In this document: positions 46,570-53,925 of the stretch, piece by piece
Layout: each line of letters begins with the position of its first letter
Numbering within the stretch: the first letter of the stretch is position 1
Source of the DNA: JAHRAW01 sp965243285
Lineage (GTDB): Bacteria > Pseudomonadota > Gammaproteobacteria > Arenicellales > Poriferihabitantaceae
Direction: 5' to 3'
DNA: 64,000 nt
Assembly (NCBI GenBank): GCA_965243285.1
Contig: OZ251537.1
Span: 1,922,001 to 1,986,000, forward strand
Made by a program: the position numbers and the translations under genes
Notes under the pieces: generated by a model
Seen by the model: only the letters and a program-made list of their open reading frames with translations
Told to the model about the DNA's origin: nothing
Databases searched by the model: none

Positions 46570-46656
46570 GCTGCGCGCGCGGCTGGCCGGGCGGTGGGTC
46601 ATCGATGGCGTGGTGGGGTTGCGGGTAAAGGGGGGAAGCGCGTTATCGACGCCTAA

Positions 46657-46682
46657 ATTAATGCAGGCCGGCCTACATTAAT
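46657..46682. promoter_or_regulatory. 26-bp near-perfect palindrome upstream of the acyl-CoA synthetase
   Basis: Half sites ATTAATGCAGGCC and GGCCTACATTAAT are inverted with one mismatch and no spacer, about 90 bp before the synthetase ATG on its upstream side. The size and symmetry resemble a dimeric repressor operator (TetR- or GntR-like), but no adjacent regulator gene exists in the window. Confidence 0.5.
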
Positions 46683-46694
46683 ACATGGCAGTGT

Positions 46695-46730
46695 GCGCGG
46701 TTTGGATGCGATTGATGATTTAAACCGCGC
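46695..46730. other. Stem-loop downstream of the Ldh2-type gene
   Basis: GCGCGGTTT (46695-46703) pairs with AAACCGCGC (46722-46730) across an 18-nt loop. It lies about 55 bp after the dehydrogenase stop. No T-run follows on the minus strand, so it is not a typical intrinsic terminator, though it could stabilise or attenuate the transcript. Confidence 0.45.
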
Positions 46731-46785
46731 CCGTGGCAGATGGGCGAATGGGTGGATGGAGCGGATGGGAATCGGCGCGCCATGG

Positions 46786-47793
46786 TCACTTGCACAAGGC
46801 GCGGATTTTGTCTAGCAAGGCGGTGTTGATGCGGCGGTTGGCGTGGTTTTCGCGGTTGGCGTGGCGGCGTTGGCCGGGCCGGCGGGCGCCGGGCAGGGCT
46901 TCGAGGCGGGCGAAAAATTGCTCGGCGTGCTGCGCCCAGCCACTGCCGGCGATGAGTTGGGGCGACAGCGCCAGCAAAAACTCACCGCCGCGCGGCGGGC
47001 CGCCGTCGTTGTTATCGGCCTCGGCGGCTTCGAAACTGAAGCGCTCGCCGAGCAACGCCGCCGCCAGCAGTTCGATCATCAGCGAGATGGCCGAGCCTTT
47101 GTGGCCGCCGAACGGCAGCAGCACGCCGCCGTCGGCGATTTTCGCCGGCTCGGTGGTGGGCTCGCCGCGCGCGTTCAGCCCGGTGCCCGGAGGCACGGGG
47201 TGGCCGTCGCGCGCCGCGATTTGCACCTCGCCCATGGCCATGGATGCGGTGGCCATGTCGTACACCAGCGGTCGCTTACCGGGCCGCGGCCAGGCGAATG
47301 AGATCGGGTTGGTGCCGAACAGCGCCGCGCTGGCGCCGGCCGGGGCCACGGCTGGTTTGTAGGCGGTGCAGGCCAGCGCCGCCAAGCCGTGCTCGGCGAT
47401 GGCTTCGGTTTCATGCCACAAGGCCGCGAAGTGATGCACCCGCACCATGGCCAACGCCGCCACGCCGGCGGCTTCGGCGGCGCGCGCTAACAGCGGGATG
47501 CCGTGTTGCAGCGCCAATGGCGCGAAGCCGCCGCCGCCGTCCACTTGCAGCACCGCCGGGGCGAGGGTTTTGCTCTGCGGGACAGCGTTGCCGCATACCT
47601 TGCCGCTGCGCAGCGCCGCCACATAGCCGGGAATTCGAAACAAGCCGTGCGAGGCCGAGCCGTCGCGCTCGGCGGCGGCCACGGTGCTCGCCACCGCGTC
47701 GGCGTTGGCGGTATCGCAGCCGTTGTTCTTCAGGCAATCGTACGCCAGCCGGTGAATCTCCGCGGCGGTCATTTCGGTGCTGTCGGCGGGCAT
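46786..47793 (-). CDS. Malate/L-lactate/ureidoglycolate dehydrogenase family oxidoreductase (Ldh2)
   Basis: A 335-aa NAD(P)-dependent dehydrogenase of the Ldh2 superfamily, unrelated to classical Rossmann lactate dehydrogenases. Visible family motifs are DGSASHGLFRIPGYV, the catalytic His region RVHHFAALWHETEA, the nucleotide-binding FGTNPISFAWP, DMATASMAMGEVQIA and FGGHKGSAISLMIELLA. Substrate may be malate, L-lactate, ureidoglycolate or sulfolactate; sequence alone does not decide. ATG 47793 is preferred; the frame stays open upstream to 48132 only because repeat DNA there has no stop. A second ATG at 47772 is possible. The C-terminal tail (GARRPGQRRHANRENHANRR) is unusually basic. Likely followed by the acyl-CoA synthetase gene. 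Confidence 0.85.
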   Translation of the reverse strand: MPADSTEMTAAEIHRLAYDCLKNNGCDTANADAVASTVAAAERDGSASHGLFRIPGYVAALRSGKVCGNAVPQSKTLAPAVLQVDGGGGFAPLALQHGIPLLARAAEAAGVAALAMVRVHHFAALWHETEAIAEHGLAALACTAYKPAVAPAGASAALFGTNPISFAWPRPGKRPLVYDMATASMAMGEVQIAARDGHPVPPGTGLNARGEPTTEPAKIADGGVLLPFGGHKGSAISLMIELLAAALLGERFSFEAAEADNNDGGPPRGGEFLLALSPQLIAGSGWAQHAEQFFARLEALPGARRPGQRRHANRENHANRRINTALLDKIRALCK

Positions 47794-47838
47794 GGGGATG
47801 GGGATGGGGATGGGGATGGGGATGGGGATGGGTGGGGT
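47793..47838. repeat. GGGGAT hexanucleotide repeat at the Ldh2 start codon
   Basis: Seven to eight uninterrupted GGGGAT units abut the ATG at 47791-47793; on the coding strand this reads ATCCCC repeated, so no Shine-Dalgarno is present. Hexanucleotide copy number could change by slippage and shift leader length in 6-bp steps. Confidence 0.8.
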
Positions 47839-47916
47839 GATGGTCGATAGGTAATCGACATGAATATGAATCGATGTGAAATCGATATAACGATATAACG
47901 ATATAAACGACATGAA

Positions 47917-48032
47917 ATCGACATCGATATGAATCGATATGCAATTGATATGCAATCGACATCGATATGAATCGACATGCAATTGATATGCGAATCGACA
48001 TCGATATGAATCGACATGCAATTGATATGCGA
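47917..48032. repeat. 38-39 bp tandem repeat, three copies
   Basis: Units start at 47917, 47955 and 47994 and read ATCGACATCGATATGAATCG followed by AYATGCAATTGATATGCR. Degenerate pieces extend to about 48095 and back to 47850 (CGATATAA units). The array is rich in the self-complementary word ATCGAT. It lies in the region between the divergent Ldh2-type gene and yccU-like gene, so it probably falls in a leader or promoter. Repeats are contiguous without unique spacers, so it is not a CRISPR array. Confidence 0.82.
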
Positions 48033-48221
48033 ATCGACATGCATCGACATGTATCGAGCATGGCGGAATCGACATCAATCGATATGCAATCGAATCGCTA
48101 AAATACCATGAAATCGAGGCCGGACTTCTCATCGGGCGGCCCGGCCGCCGGGGCTATGTGGATGGCGGAGGGCGGGCGGATGCGGTAAATTAGCGCCCTC
48201 AATGTTCCATAGGAGCGTGCC

Positions 48222-48692
48222 ATGTCCGATATTCCCACCTTGCGGCGAATTTTGCGCCATAACCAGGTGATTGCCGTGGTCGGGCTGTCGGCCGATTGGT
48301 ATCGCCCGAGTTTTTTTGCCGCCAAATATATGCAGGCGCATGGCTACCGCATCATTCCGGTGAACCCGAAATATGAGGAAATTCTCGGCCAAAAATGCTA
48401 TCCGAGTTTGGCCGACATTCCGCAGCCGGTGGATATGGTGGATGTCTTTCGGCGCCCGCAAAACGCGCCGGATTTGGCCCATCAAGCGGTGGCCATGGGC
48501 GCCAAGACGCTGTGGCTGCAACTCGGCGTGGTCAGCGCCCAAGCCGAAGGCATCGCGGCGCGCGGCGGTTTGGAGGTGGTGATGGACCGGTGCGTTAAAA
48601 TCGAGCACGCGCGGCTGTTCGGCGGGCTGAATTTTATCGGCGTGGACACCAAAATTGTGTCTTCCCACCGCCATAAAATCATCGCCAACTAA
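48222..48692 (+). CDS. CoA-binding domain protein, YccU-like
   Basis: A 156-aa single Rossmann-type CoA-binding domain protein. It shows the nucleotide loop IAVVGLSADWYRPSFFAAKYM, YRIIPVNPKYEEILGQKCYPSL, VDMVDVFRRPQNAPDLAHQAV, LWLQLGVVSAQAEGIAARGG and the conserved VMDRCVKIEH. The molecular role of this family is not established. A clear Shine-Dalgarno AGGAG at 48211-48215 sits six bases before ATG 48222, one of the few good ones in the window. metY follows after 39 bp on the same strand, so the two probably form an operon. Confidence 0.9.
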   Translation: MSDIPTLRRILRHNQVIAVVGLSADWYRPSFFAAKYMQAHGYRIIPVNPKYEEILGQKCYPSLADIPQPVDMVDVFRRPQNAPDLAHQAVAMGAKTLWLQLGVVSAQAEGIAARGGLEVVMDRCVKIEHARLFGGLNFIGVDTKIVSSHRHKIIAN

Positions 48693-48731
48693 ATGCGCCA
48701 CCCCGGCCATCGCGCGCGCTAAATCTTTGCC

Positions 48732-50018
48732 ATGAGCGACCGCCAATACGGCTTCGAAACCTTGTGTTTGCACGCCGGCCAGCAGCCCGACCCAGCCACC
48801 GGGGCGCGCGCCAGCCCCATCTATCAAACCACGGCGTATGTTTTTGACGACGCCGAGCACGCCGCCAGTTTGTTCAATCTGCAAACCTTCGGCAACATCT
48901 ACACGCGCTTGATGAACCCGACCACGGCCATGTTCGAGGAGCGCATGGCGGCTTTGGAAGGCGGGCGCGCCGCGGTGGCCGCCAGCACCGGCATGGCGGC
49001 GCAGATGACGGCGTTGCTAACCCTGCTGAAACAGGGCGATGAATTGGTGTCCGCCAACACCCTATACGGCGGCACCGTCACCCAATTTGCCGTCACCTTC
49101 AAGCGCATGGGCATCGGCGCGATTTTGGTGGACCCCGATGACCCGCAGAATTTCGCGCGCGCCATCACCGATAAAACCAAACTGCTGTACGGCGAGACCG
49201 TGGGCAACCCCAATAACAATGTGCTCGATATCGAAGCCATCGCCGACATCGCGCATGCCGCCGGCCTGCCATTGGTGGTCGATAACACTTTTGCCTCGCC
49301 GTATCTGTGCCGCCCGATGGATTTCGGCGCCGACATCGTGCTGCACTCGGCCACTAAATTCATCTGCGGCCACGGCACCTCCATGGGCGGCGTGGTGGTG
49401 GAGTCGGGGCGCTTTCCGTGGGATAACGGCCGCCACGCCGACATGACCGAGCCCTCGCCCGGCTACCACGATGTGCGTTTTTTCGAGACCTTCGGCGATT
49501 TTGCCTACACCATGAAAGCGCGCTGCGAAATATTGCGCACCTTAGGCCCCACTATCAGCCCATTTAATTCATTCATGATGCTGCAAGGGTTGGAAACATT
49601 GCCCCTTCGCATGCAGCGCCATGTCGAAAACGCAGTGGCGGTGACGGCGTTTTTGAAAGCGCACAAGTTGGTGCGCTGGGTCAAATACGCCGGCGATGCG
49701 GACAACGCCTATTATGATCTCGGCCGCAAGTACATGCCCAAAGGCGTCGGCGCGATATTGACTTTTGGCATCCAAGGCGGCGTCGCCGCCGGCGCGAAAT
49801 TCATCGAAAATGTCAGTTTTTTAAGCCACCTGGCGAATGTGGGCGATGCCAAAACCTTGGTCATCCATCCGGCTTCCACCACGCACCGCCAACTCAGCGC
49901 CGCCGAACGCCAACGGGCCGGCATCGGCGATGATTTGATTCGCCTGTCCGTGGGCCTAGAAACATTGGACGATATTTTATGGGATATCGATCAAGCGTTG
50001 GCGCTATCGCAACAATAG
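48732..50018 (+). CDS. metY: O-acetylhomoserine sulfhydrylase / aminocarboxypropyltransferase
   Basis: PLP enzyme of the Cys/Met metabolism family making homocysteine from O-acetylhomoserine and sulfide in the cytoplasm. The 428 aa match MetY, longer than MetB/MetC. Motifs are FETLCLHAGQQPDPATGARA, PIYQTTAYVF, YTRLMNPTTAMFEERMAALE, LVSANTLYGGT, GETVGNPNNNVLDI, VDNTFASPYL and the Schiff-base Lys in LHSATKFICGHGTSMGG. The C-terminal LIRLSVGLETLDDILWDIDQAL is standard. It follows yccU-like after 39 bp. The acetylated substrate might come from the MetX-like protein at 34.8 kb, about 13 kb away; the pair is not clustered. Confidence 0.95.
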   Translation: MSDRQYGFETLCLHAGQQPDPATGARASPIYQTTAYVFDDAEHAASLFNLQTFGNIYTRLMNPTTAMFEERMAALEGGRAAVAASTGMAAQMTALLTLLKQGDELVSANTLYGGTVTQFAVTFKRMGIGAILVDPDDPQNFARAITDKTKLLYGETVGNPNNNVLDIEAIADIAHAAGLPLVVDNTFASPYLCRPMDFGADIVLHSATKFICGHGTSMGGVVVESGRFPWDNGRHADMTEPSPGYHDVRFFETFGDFAYTMKARCEILRTLGPTISPFNSFMMLQGLETLPLRMQRHVENAVAVTAFLKAHKLVRWVKYAGDADNAYYDLGRKYMPKGVGAILTFGIQGGVAAGAKFIENVSFLSHLANVGDAKTLVIHPASTTHRQLSAAERQRAGIGDDLIRLSVGLETLDDILWDIDQALALSQQ

Positions 50019-50046
50019 CGCGTAGGTGCGATTAATCGGGCCTCAT

Positions 50047-50102
50047 GAGTCGATCAACATGGGTCGATTAAGATGGGTCGATCAAGATGGGTCGATCAAC
50101 AT
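50047..50102. repeat. 14-bp tandem repeat, four copies
   Basis: GGGTCGATCAACAT (variants TTAAGAT, TCAAGAT; first copy starts GAG) is repeated at 50047, 50061, 50075 and 50089, between the convergent metY and yciA-like genes. No terminator hairpin is obvious here. Confidence 0.85.
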
Positions 50103-50133
50103 GGGTTGCTTATGATGATGTTAGGTCGGCGAT

Positions 50134-50556
50134 TTAGGTCGGCGTTCGTGTTTGCAATGGCGTCGGGCGGCGCTCGTCATCCACGGCCACATAGGTGTAG
50201 ATTCCTTCGGTCACTTTCAGGTGTTGTTCGCTGGCGCGTTTGCGGCGCACCCAAGTTTCGATGCGCACCGAAATGGAAGTGGTGCCGGTGCGCAGCGTCC
50301 AGCAATAGCAACTAACCTGGTCGCCTACGAACACCGGCAGGTGGAAGGTCATGCCCTCCACCGCCACCGTCACCAGCCGTCCACGGACCTGATAACTGGC
50401 GTAAATGGCGCCGGCCAAATCCATTTGCGACATAATCCAGCCGCCGAAAATATCGCCGCTGGGGTTGGCGTCGGCGGGCATGGCCACGGTGCGCAATGAC
50501 GGCGGTTCTTGTTGCGGAAACACGGCGGGCATGGGGTGGTTGGATTTATTTTTCAT
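50134..50556 (-). CDS. Hotdog-fold acyl-CoA thioesterase, YciA-like
   Basis: A 140-aa hotdog thioesterase expected to hydrolyse acyl-CoA to the free acid and CoA. Signature features are LRTVAMPADANPSGDIFGGWIMSQMDLAGAIYAS (active-site Asn/Asp helix), VTVAVEGMTFHLPVFVGDQVSCYCW and TSISVRIETWV, all typical of YciA. ATG 50556 overlaps the last stop codon of the broken methyltransferase B by ATGA, which suggests former or present translational coupling; a second Met at residue 9 is possible. The neighbouring icmF and acyl-CoA synthetase also handle acyl-CoAs, though they are not in one operon. Confidence 0.88.
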   Translation of the reverse strand: MKNKSNHPMPAVFPQQEPPSLRTVAMPADANPSGDIFGGWIMSQMDLAGAIYASYQVRGRLVTVAVEGMTFHLPVFVGDQVSCYCWTLRTGTTSISVRIETWVRRKRASEQHLKVTEGIYTYVAVDDERRPTPLQTRTPT

Positions 50557-52089
50557 GCGCTGAGTTTGCGCTGAGTTTGTTGCGCATGCGGGGTATGGCG
50601 CAGCGGCGGCAAGATGGGTTCTTTGCCCTCAAAATGTTCGCTGATGCTGTGGAATACGAGTCGTTTGTAAGGTGTGTCGCCAATCATCAACGGCTTCATG
50701 ATTTTAGCCATATTCGCTTCCGCTTGTCAGATGCGTTTATGCGATAGCGGAGTCATGGTAATGAACAGCCCGACGATGCCTTCGCCGCTAGCCAGCAAGC
50801 CGATAAACTCGCGTATATTTGCCGCCGTTGCATTTGAACACATGGTGTATTCATTCACTCCGCCCTTCACTTGCACGATGCACATGTTGTTTTTCTCTTT
50901 TATACCGACCACGATGCCGCGTCCGTCAATGCCGCCATCGCCGGATTTTTGGATATTATCCACTAATCCATGGGTGCGAGTCACCGCCCATTTTTCGAAC
51001 AAGAATGGATTGTTGCGAAGGTAGGCGATGGCTTGTTTTAAATCTTTCGGCTCGCCTTCGATGGGGATTTGATGGTTGCGTTTCATGCGGTGGTCGCGCA
51101 CCACCTCTAACGCAAAATAGGAAACATCAATACCGATAAAATTCCGTTTTAACCGATAAGCGGCATCGATGGTTGTGCCGCAACCGCAAAAAGGGTCAAG
51201 AACAACATCGCCTTGGTTGGATGATGCTTCCACTATCCTGGTTAATAACTCAAGTGGCTTTTGCGTCGGCCAGCCGAGGCGTTCTTTGGACATAGCATTT
51301 ATAACTGGGCTCCCCCAAACATCTCGCATGCGCTGTTCGTTTCTCATATATTGCTTATGTATAGTGCCATCGGGGTGTTTTATGTCTTTATATCGCCCAC
51401 CCGCATCTTCCTTTGTGAATTTACTTTTTGAAAAGTCACTTATGGGCTCACTAATTCCTTTATGGCTGAAAAAAAGCATCTTTGCTTTTTGCATAAAATA
51501 AGATGTTGTCATGTTTTCTCTTGAAATGAATTTGTGGCTGTCCGGTACCTTGATAGGACCAAATAATGTCATTGCGGAAATTACTTTGTTTAAAAATTCC
51601 GTCTAAAATGAGTTTCAAAAAGTGACTAGATGTTGAATCGCAGTGCAAATAGATGGCTCCAGTCGGCTTTAAAATGCGATGCATTTCGACTAGCCGCTCC
51701 GCCATATACGAAACATATGACAGCATGGAAGTGTCGGGGATAAATATATTAAAAGCAGTGATAATAAAATGAGCGGGATGACTAATATCATCACTAATTC
51801 TCTGCACCCGCTCCACTGCATCGACATTCCAAAACCATGTATCGTTAAACGCATCTATCTGCGCGCGGTCTTTTTTGCCAGCCGACACATTAAAGAATGC
51901 GTTGTAATTAACATTGGAATTAAACGGCGGGTCGAGATAGATTAAATCCATGCTCTCGGTGGGGAGAGTGCGCATCACATTCAAGCAATCATCGGCGAAC
52001 AATTTATTGCGCGTAACAGCCATATCTCGAATTTCAACACGAGAATCATCGGACGCCGCCGGCTGCGCATTTTGGTTTTCCACATTCAT
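50553..52089 (-). pseudogene. DNA methyltransferase-nuclease fusion with frameshift and in-frame stop (paralogue B)
   Basis: From ATG 52089 the frame encodes KLFADDCLNVMRTLP, motif IV LIYLDPPFNSNVNY, YVSYMAERLVEMHRILKPTGAIYLHCD and FRNDIIWSYQGTGQPQIHFKRKHDNILFYAKSKDAFF. It then breaks at a 7-base A run (51469-51475, plus strand); six bases would restore the frame into SHKGISEPISDF. The second segment holds LGWPTQKPLELLTRI, motif I VLDPFCGCGTTIDA, FIGIDVSYFAL and a nuclease domain with SGDGGIDGRG and IVQVKGG. A TGA at 50727-50729 interrupts it, yet the same frame continues 57 codons (YKRLVFHSISEHFEGKEPIL, matching WRRLIFWSIEEYFAGIEPRL of paralogue A) to a stop at 50553. Compared with its neighbours this gene looks AT-richer. 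Likely a horizontally acquired, decaying modification-restriction fusion. Confidence 0.82.
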
Positions 52090-52227
52090 GTCATAAGTTC
52101 CGCCTGGGTTAGGCGCTGGCCTTTACTGGCATGCCATTGTAGCGATGCCGATGGGGAAAATGCCGATAATTCCCAAAATTTGCATGAAATTTGCATACTA
52201 TGAATTTAAATCCATGAATTTAAATAA

Positions 52228-52875
52228 TCACAACGCCGGGTTAAAATAGTGTCGCCCCGAGGAAATGTTGTTTGCTTGCTGCAACAGTAATTCGAAGTGT
52301 TCGTCGTGTTCCACAAAATTGAGATTTTCGGCGTTGACCATCAATAAAGGCGAGGCTCGGTAGTTGAGAAAAAAGCGCGTGTAGGCTTCGACCAATTCAT
52401 CCAGATAGCGGCGCTCGATGTGGCGCTCAAATAAAATACCGCGTTTGCGAATGCGGTTCAGTAATACATCTGCCGGCGCTTGTAAATAGATGACCAAATC
52501 CGGCAGCGGCGCTTCGATGGCGAGGTGTTGATACACTTGCTCGTACAGGCGCAATTCGTCGTCGGTCAAAGTGATGCGCGCGAACAGCGGGTCTTTGGCG
52601 AGCATGAAATCGGCCACCCGCAACGGCGCGAATAAATCCCCTTGGCGCAATTCTTTGAGTTGTTGGACGCGCTGAAACAGAAAAAACAACTGCGTCTGCA
52701 GGGCGAATTGCGGCGGCGTTTTATAAAAACGCTCGAGGAAGGGATTGGCGGAGGGTTTTTCCTCCAGCAAACTGGCGTCCAAGCGGTGCGCGAGTTTTTT
52801 TGCCAAGGTGGTTTTGCCGACACCGATGGGGCCTTCGACCACGATGTATTTTTTGGCGTTGATGGCGTTATGCAT
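52228..52875 (-). CDS. Deoxynucleoside kinase (deoxyadenosine/deoxyguanosine kinase family)
   Basis: A 215-aa cytoplasmic kinase that phosphorylates deoxynucleosides for salvage. It has the P-loop VVEGPIGVGKTTLAKKL (about residues 12-28), the substrate-site EEKPSANPFLERFY with the catalytic Glu, the FFLFQRVQQLKEL helix, DFMLAKDPLFA, DLVIYLQAPADVLLNRIRKRG and lid RHIERRYLDELVEAYTRFF. Base specificity cannot be read directly. The start ATG 52875 is only 9 bp from the end of foldback element copy 6 at 52885, so the native promoter region must lie beyond or within the element. The gene downstream on this strand is the broken methyltransferase B. Confidence 0.9.
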   Translation of the reverse strand: MHNAINAKKYIVVEGPIGVGKTTLAKKLAHRLDASLLEEKPSANPFLERFYKTPPQFALQTQLFFLFQRVQQLKELRQGDLFAPLRVADFMLAKDPLFARITLTDDELRLYEQVYQHLAIEAPLPDLVIYLQAPADVLLNRIRKRGILFERHIERRYLDELVEAYTRFFLNYRASPLLMVNAENLNFVEHDEHFELLLQQANNISSGRHYFNPAL

Positions 52876-52884
52876 AAGATTAAT

Positions 52885-53224
52885 GGGATTTATATATCTA
52901 AATCTGCACGGTGGATTTGGTTTTGATTTCGCTTTTGATTTTGGCTTTCACTGTTGTTTTTATGCTGTAAATTTTCACCTCAAAACCCACAACAGGGAGT
53001 GAAAAGCCAACATCTAACGTACTCCCCACCAAATCATCCCGAGCCTATCGGCTTAGGACTAATTTGACTTCTCCTCAAAATAAAGCGGGGGAGTGGAGTA
53101 AAAGTAAAAGCAAAAGTAAAAGCAAAAGCAAAAATAAAAGCAAAAATCAAACGCAGTCTCCCTAAATCAGTCGCTAACCTCAAAACAACGCCAATCGAAC
53201 TGCAGATTTAGGTATATAAATCCC
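52885..53224. mobile_element. Foldback (MITE-like) element, copy 6, 340 bp, with perfect AGATTAAT duplication
   Basis: The left end is GGGATTTATATATCTAAATC (52885-52904) and the right end GATTTAGGTATATAAATCCC (to 53224). Both flanks are AGATTAAT (52877-52884 and 53225-53232), a perfect 8-bp target duplication. Deleting the element and one flank rebuilds a continuous ATGCATAAGATTAATGATGG-like site. Internally CAATCGAACTGCAG, CCTAAATCAGTCGCTAACCT and AAAGTAAAAGC units are shared with other copies. It lies between the divergent kinase gene and yciB and is positioned to affect the kinase leader. Confidence 0.9.
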
Positions 53225-53269
53225 AGATTAATGATGGATGATAAGGGCAAACGCGCCTAAAACAACCAG

Positions 53270-53299
53270 GCGACAAGGGCGCGAATCGCCGCTTATAAT
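53270..53299 (+). promoter_or_regulatory. Candidate sigma-70 promoter of yciB-yciI
   Basis: A perfect TATAAT at 53294-53299 is preceded, at 18-bp spacing, by GCGACA (53270-53275; four of six bases of TTGACA). It lies about 65 bp before the yciB ATG and outside element copy 6. Confidence 0.55.
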
Positions 53300-53364
53300 G
53301 GCCGCCAGATGACAGCACCGCCACATGCCTGCGACACTTAACTATTTTAGCCCGTGAACTCAAC

Positions 53365-53925
53365 ATGAAACTGCTGCTCGACCTACTGCCGTTGCTGATT
53401 TTTTTTGCAGCCTTTAAATTGTACGGCATTTATGCCGCCACCATCGCCGCCATTGCGGCGACGGCCGGGCAAATCGGCTGGTTGTGGTGGCGCCAGCGCC
53501 GCTTCGAGACCATGCATCTGATGACCTTTGCCATTCTCGCGGTTTTCGGCGGCCTCACCATCGCCCTGCAAGATGAGGTTTTTATTAAGTGGAAACCGAG
53601 CATCGTGTACTGGTCTTTTTCCGCCATCATTTTCGGCCTGCTCTTGGTGGGCAAAAAATCGGCGATGGAATTCGTCATGGGGCGCCAAATCACCTTGCCG
53701 GCGGCGGTGTGGCGCAAACTGAATATCGCCTGGGGGCTGTTTTTTCTGCTGTCAGGCGGGCTGAACATCTATGTCGCGTTTTATTATAACGCCGCCGCCG
53801 AGGCCTCGGTGCGCACCGATTTTTGGGTGAATTTCAAGGTATTCGGCTTCACCGGCCTGACTTTTGCATTTTTGCTGGCGCACTTGCCGTTTTTGGCCAA
53901 GCATATTCAGGTCGGCCGGCAATGA
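53365..53925 (+). CDS. yciB: Inner membrane septation protein YciB (IspZ family)
   Basis: A 186-aa polytopic inner-membrane protein of the YciB/IspZ family, linked to cell-envelope integrity and septation. About five hydrophobic segments are visible: LLPLLIFFAAFKLYGIYAA, MTFAILAVFGGLTIAL, IVYWSFSAIIFGLLLVGK, LNIAWGLFFLLSGGLNIYVAF and FGFTGLTFAFLLAHLPFL. Between them sit the conserved DEVFIKWKPSIV and FWVNFKVFG. The yciI start overlaps the stop by ATGA, and yciB-yciI linkage is widespread in proteobacteria. A clear -10 box lies upstream. Confidence 0.95.
   Translation: MKLLLDLLPLLIFFAAFKLYGIYAATIAAIAATAGQIGWLWWRQRRFETMHLMTFAILAVFGGLTIALQDEVFIKWKPSIVYWSFSAIIFGLLLVGKKSAMEFVMGRQITLPAAVWRKLNIAWGLFFLLSGGLNIYVAFYYNAAAEASVRTDFWVNFKVFGFTGLTFAFLLAHLPFLAKHIQVGRQ

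Noticed and set aside
47917..48032. CRISPR-like array
   Set aside because: Units are directly adjacent with no unique spacers, copies differ internally, and there are no cas genes nearby.
47794..48132. N-terminal extension of the Ldh2-type gene (113 residues)
   Set aside because: It consists only of translated repeat DNA (IPIPIP, HVDSYRCRF units); family members begin at about the MTAAEIHR segment.
48129..48884. Minus-strand 251-residue frame opposite yccU-like and metY
   Set aside because: It overlaps two well-supported plus-strand genes with a Shine-Dalgarno and family motifs, and has no recognisable domain itself.
50727..50729. TGA read as an amino acid (recoding or alternative genetic code)
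   Set aside because: TGA serves as a normal stop in dnaQ, yciB and yciI here, and no selenocysteine-type stem-loop is evident; decay of methyltransferase B explains it better, as it also has a frameshift.
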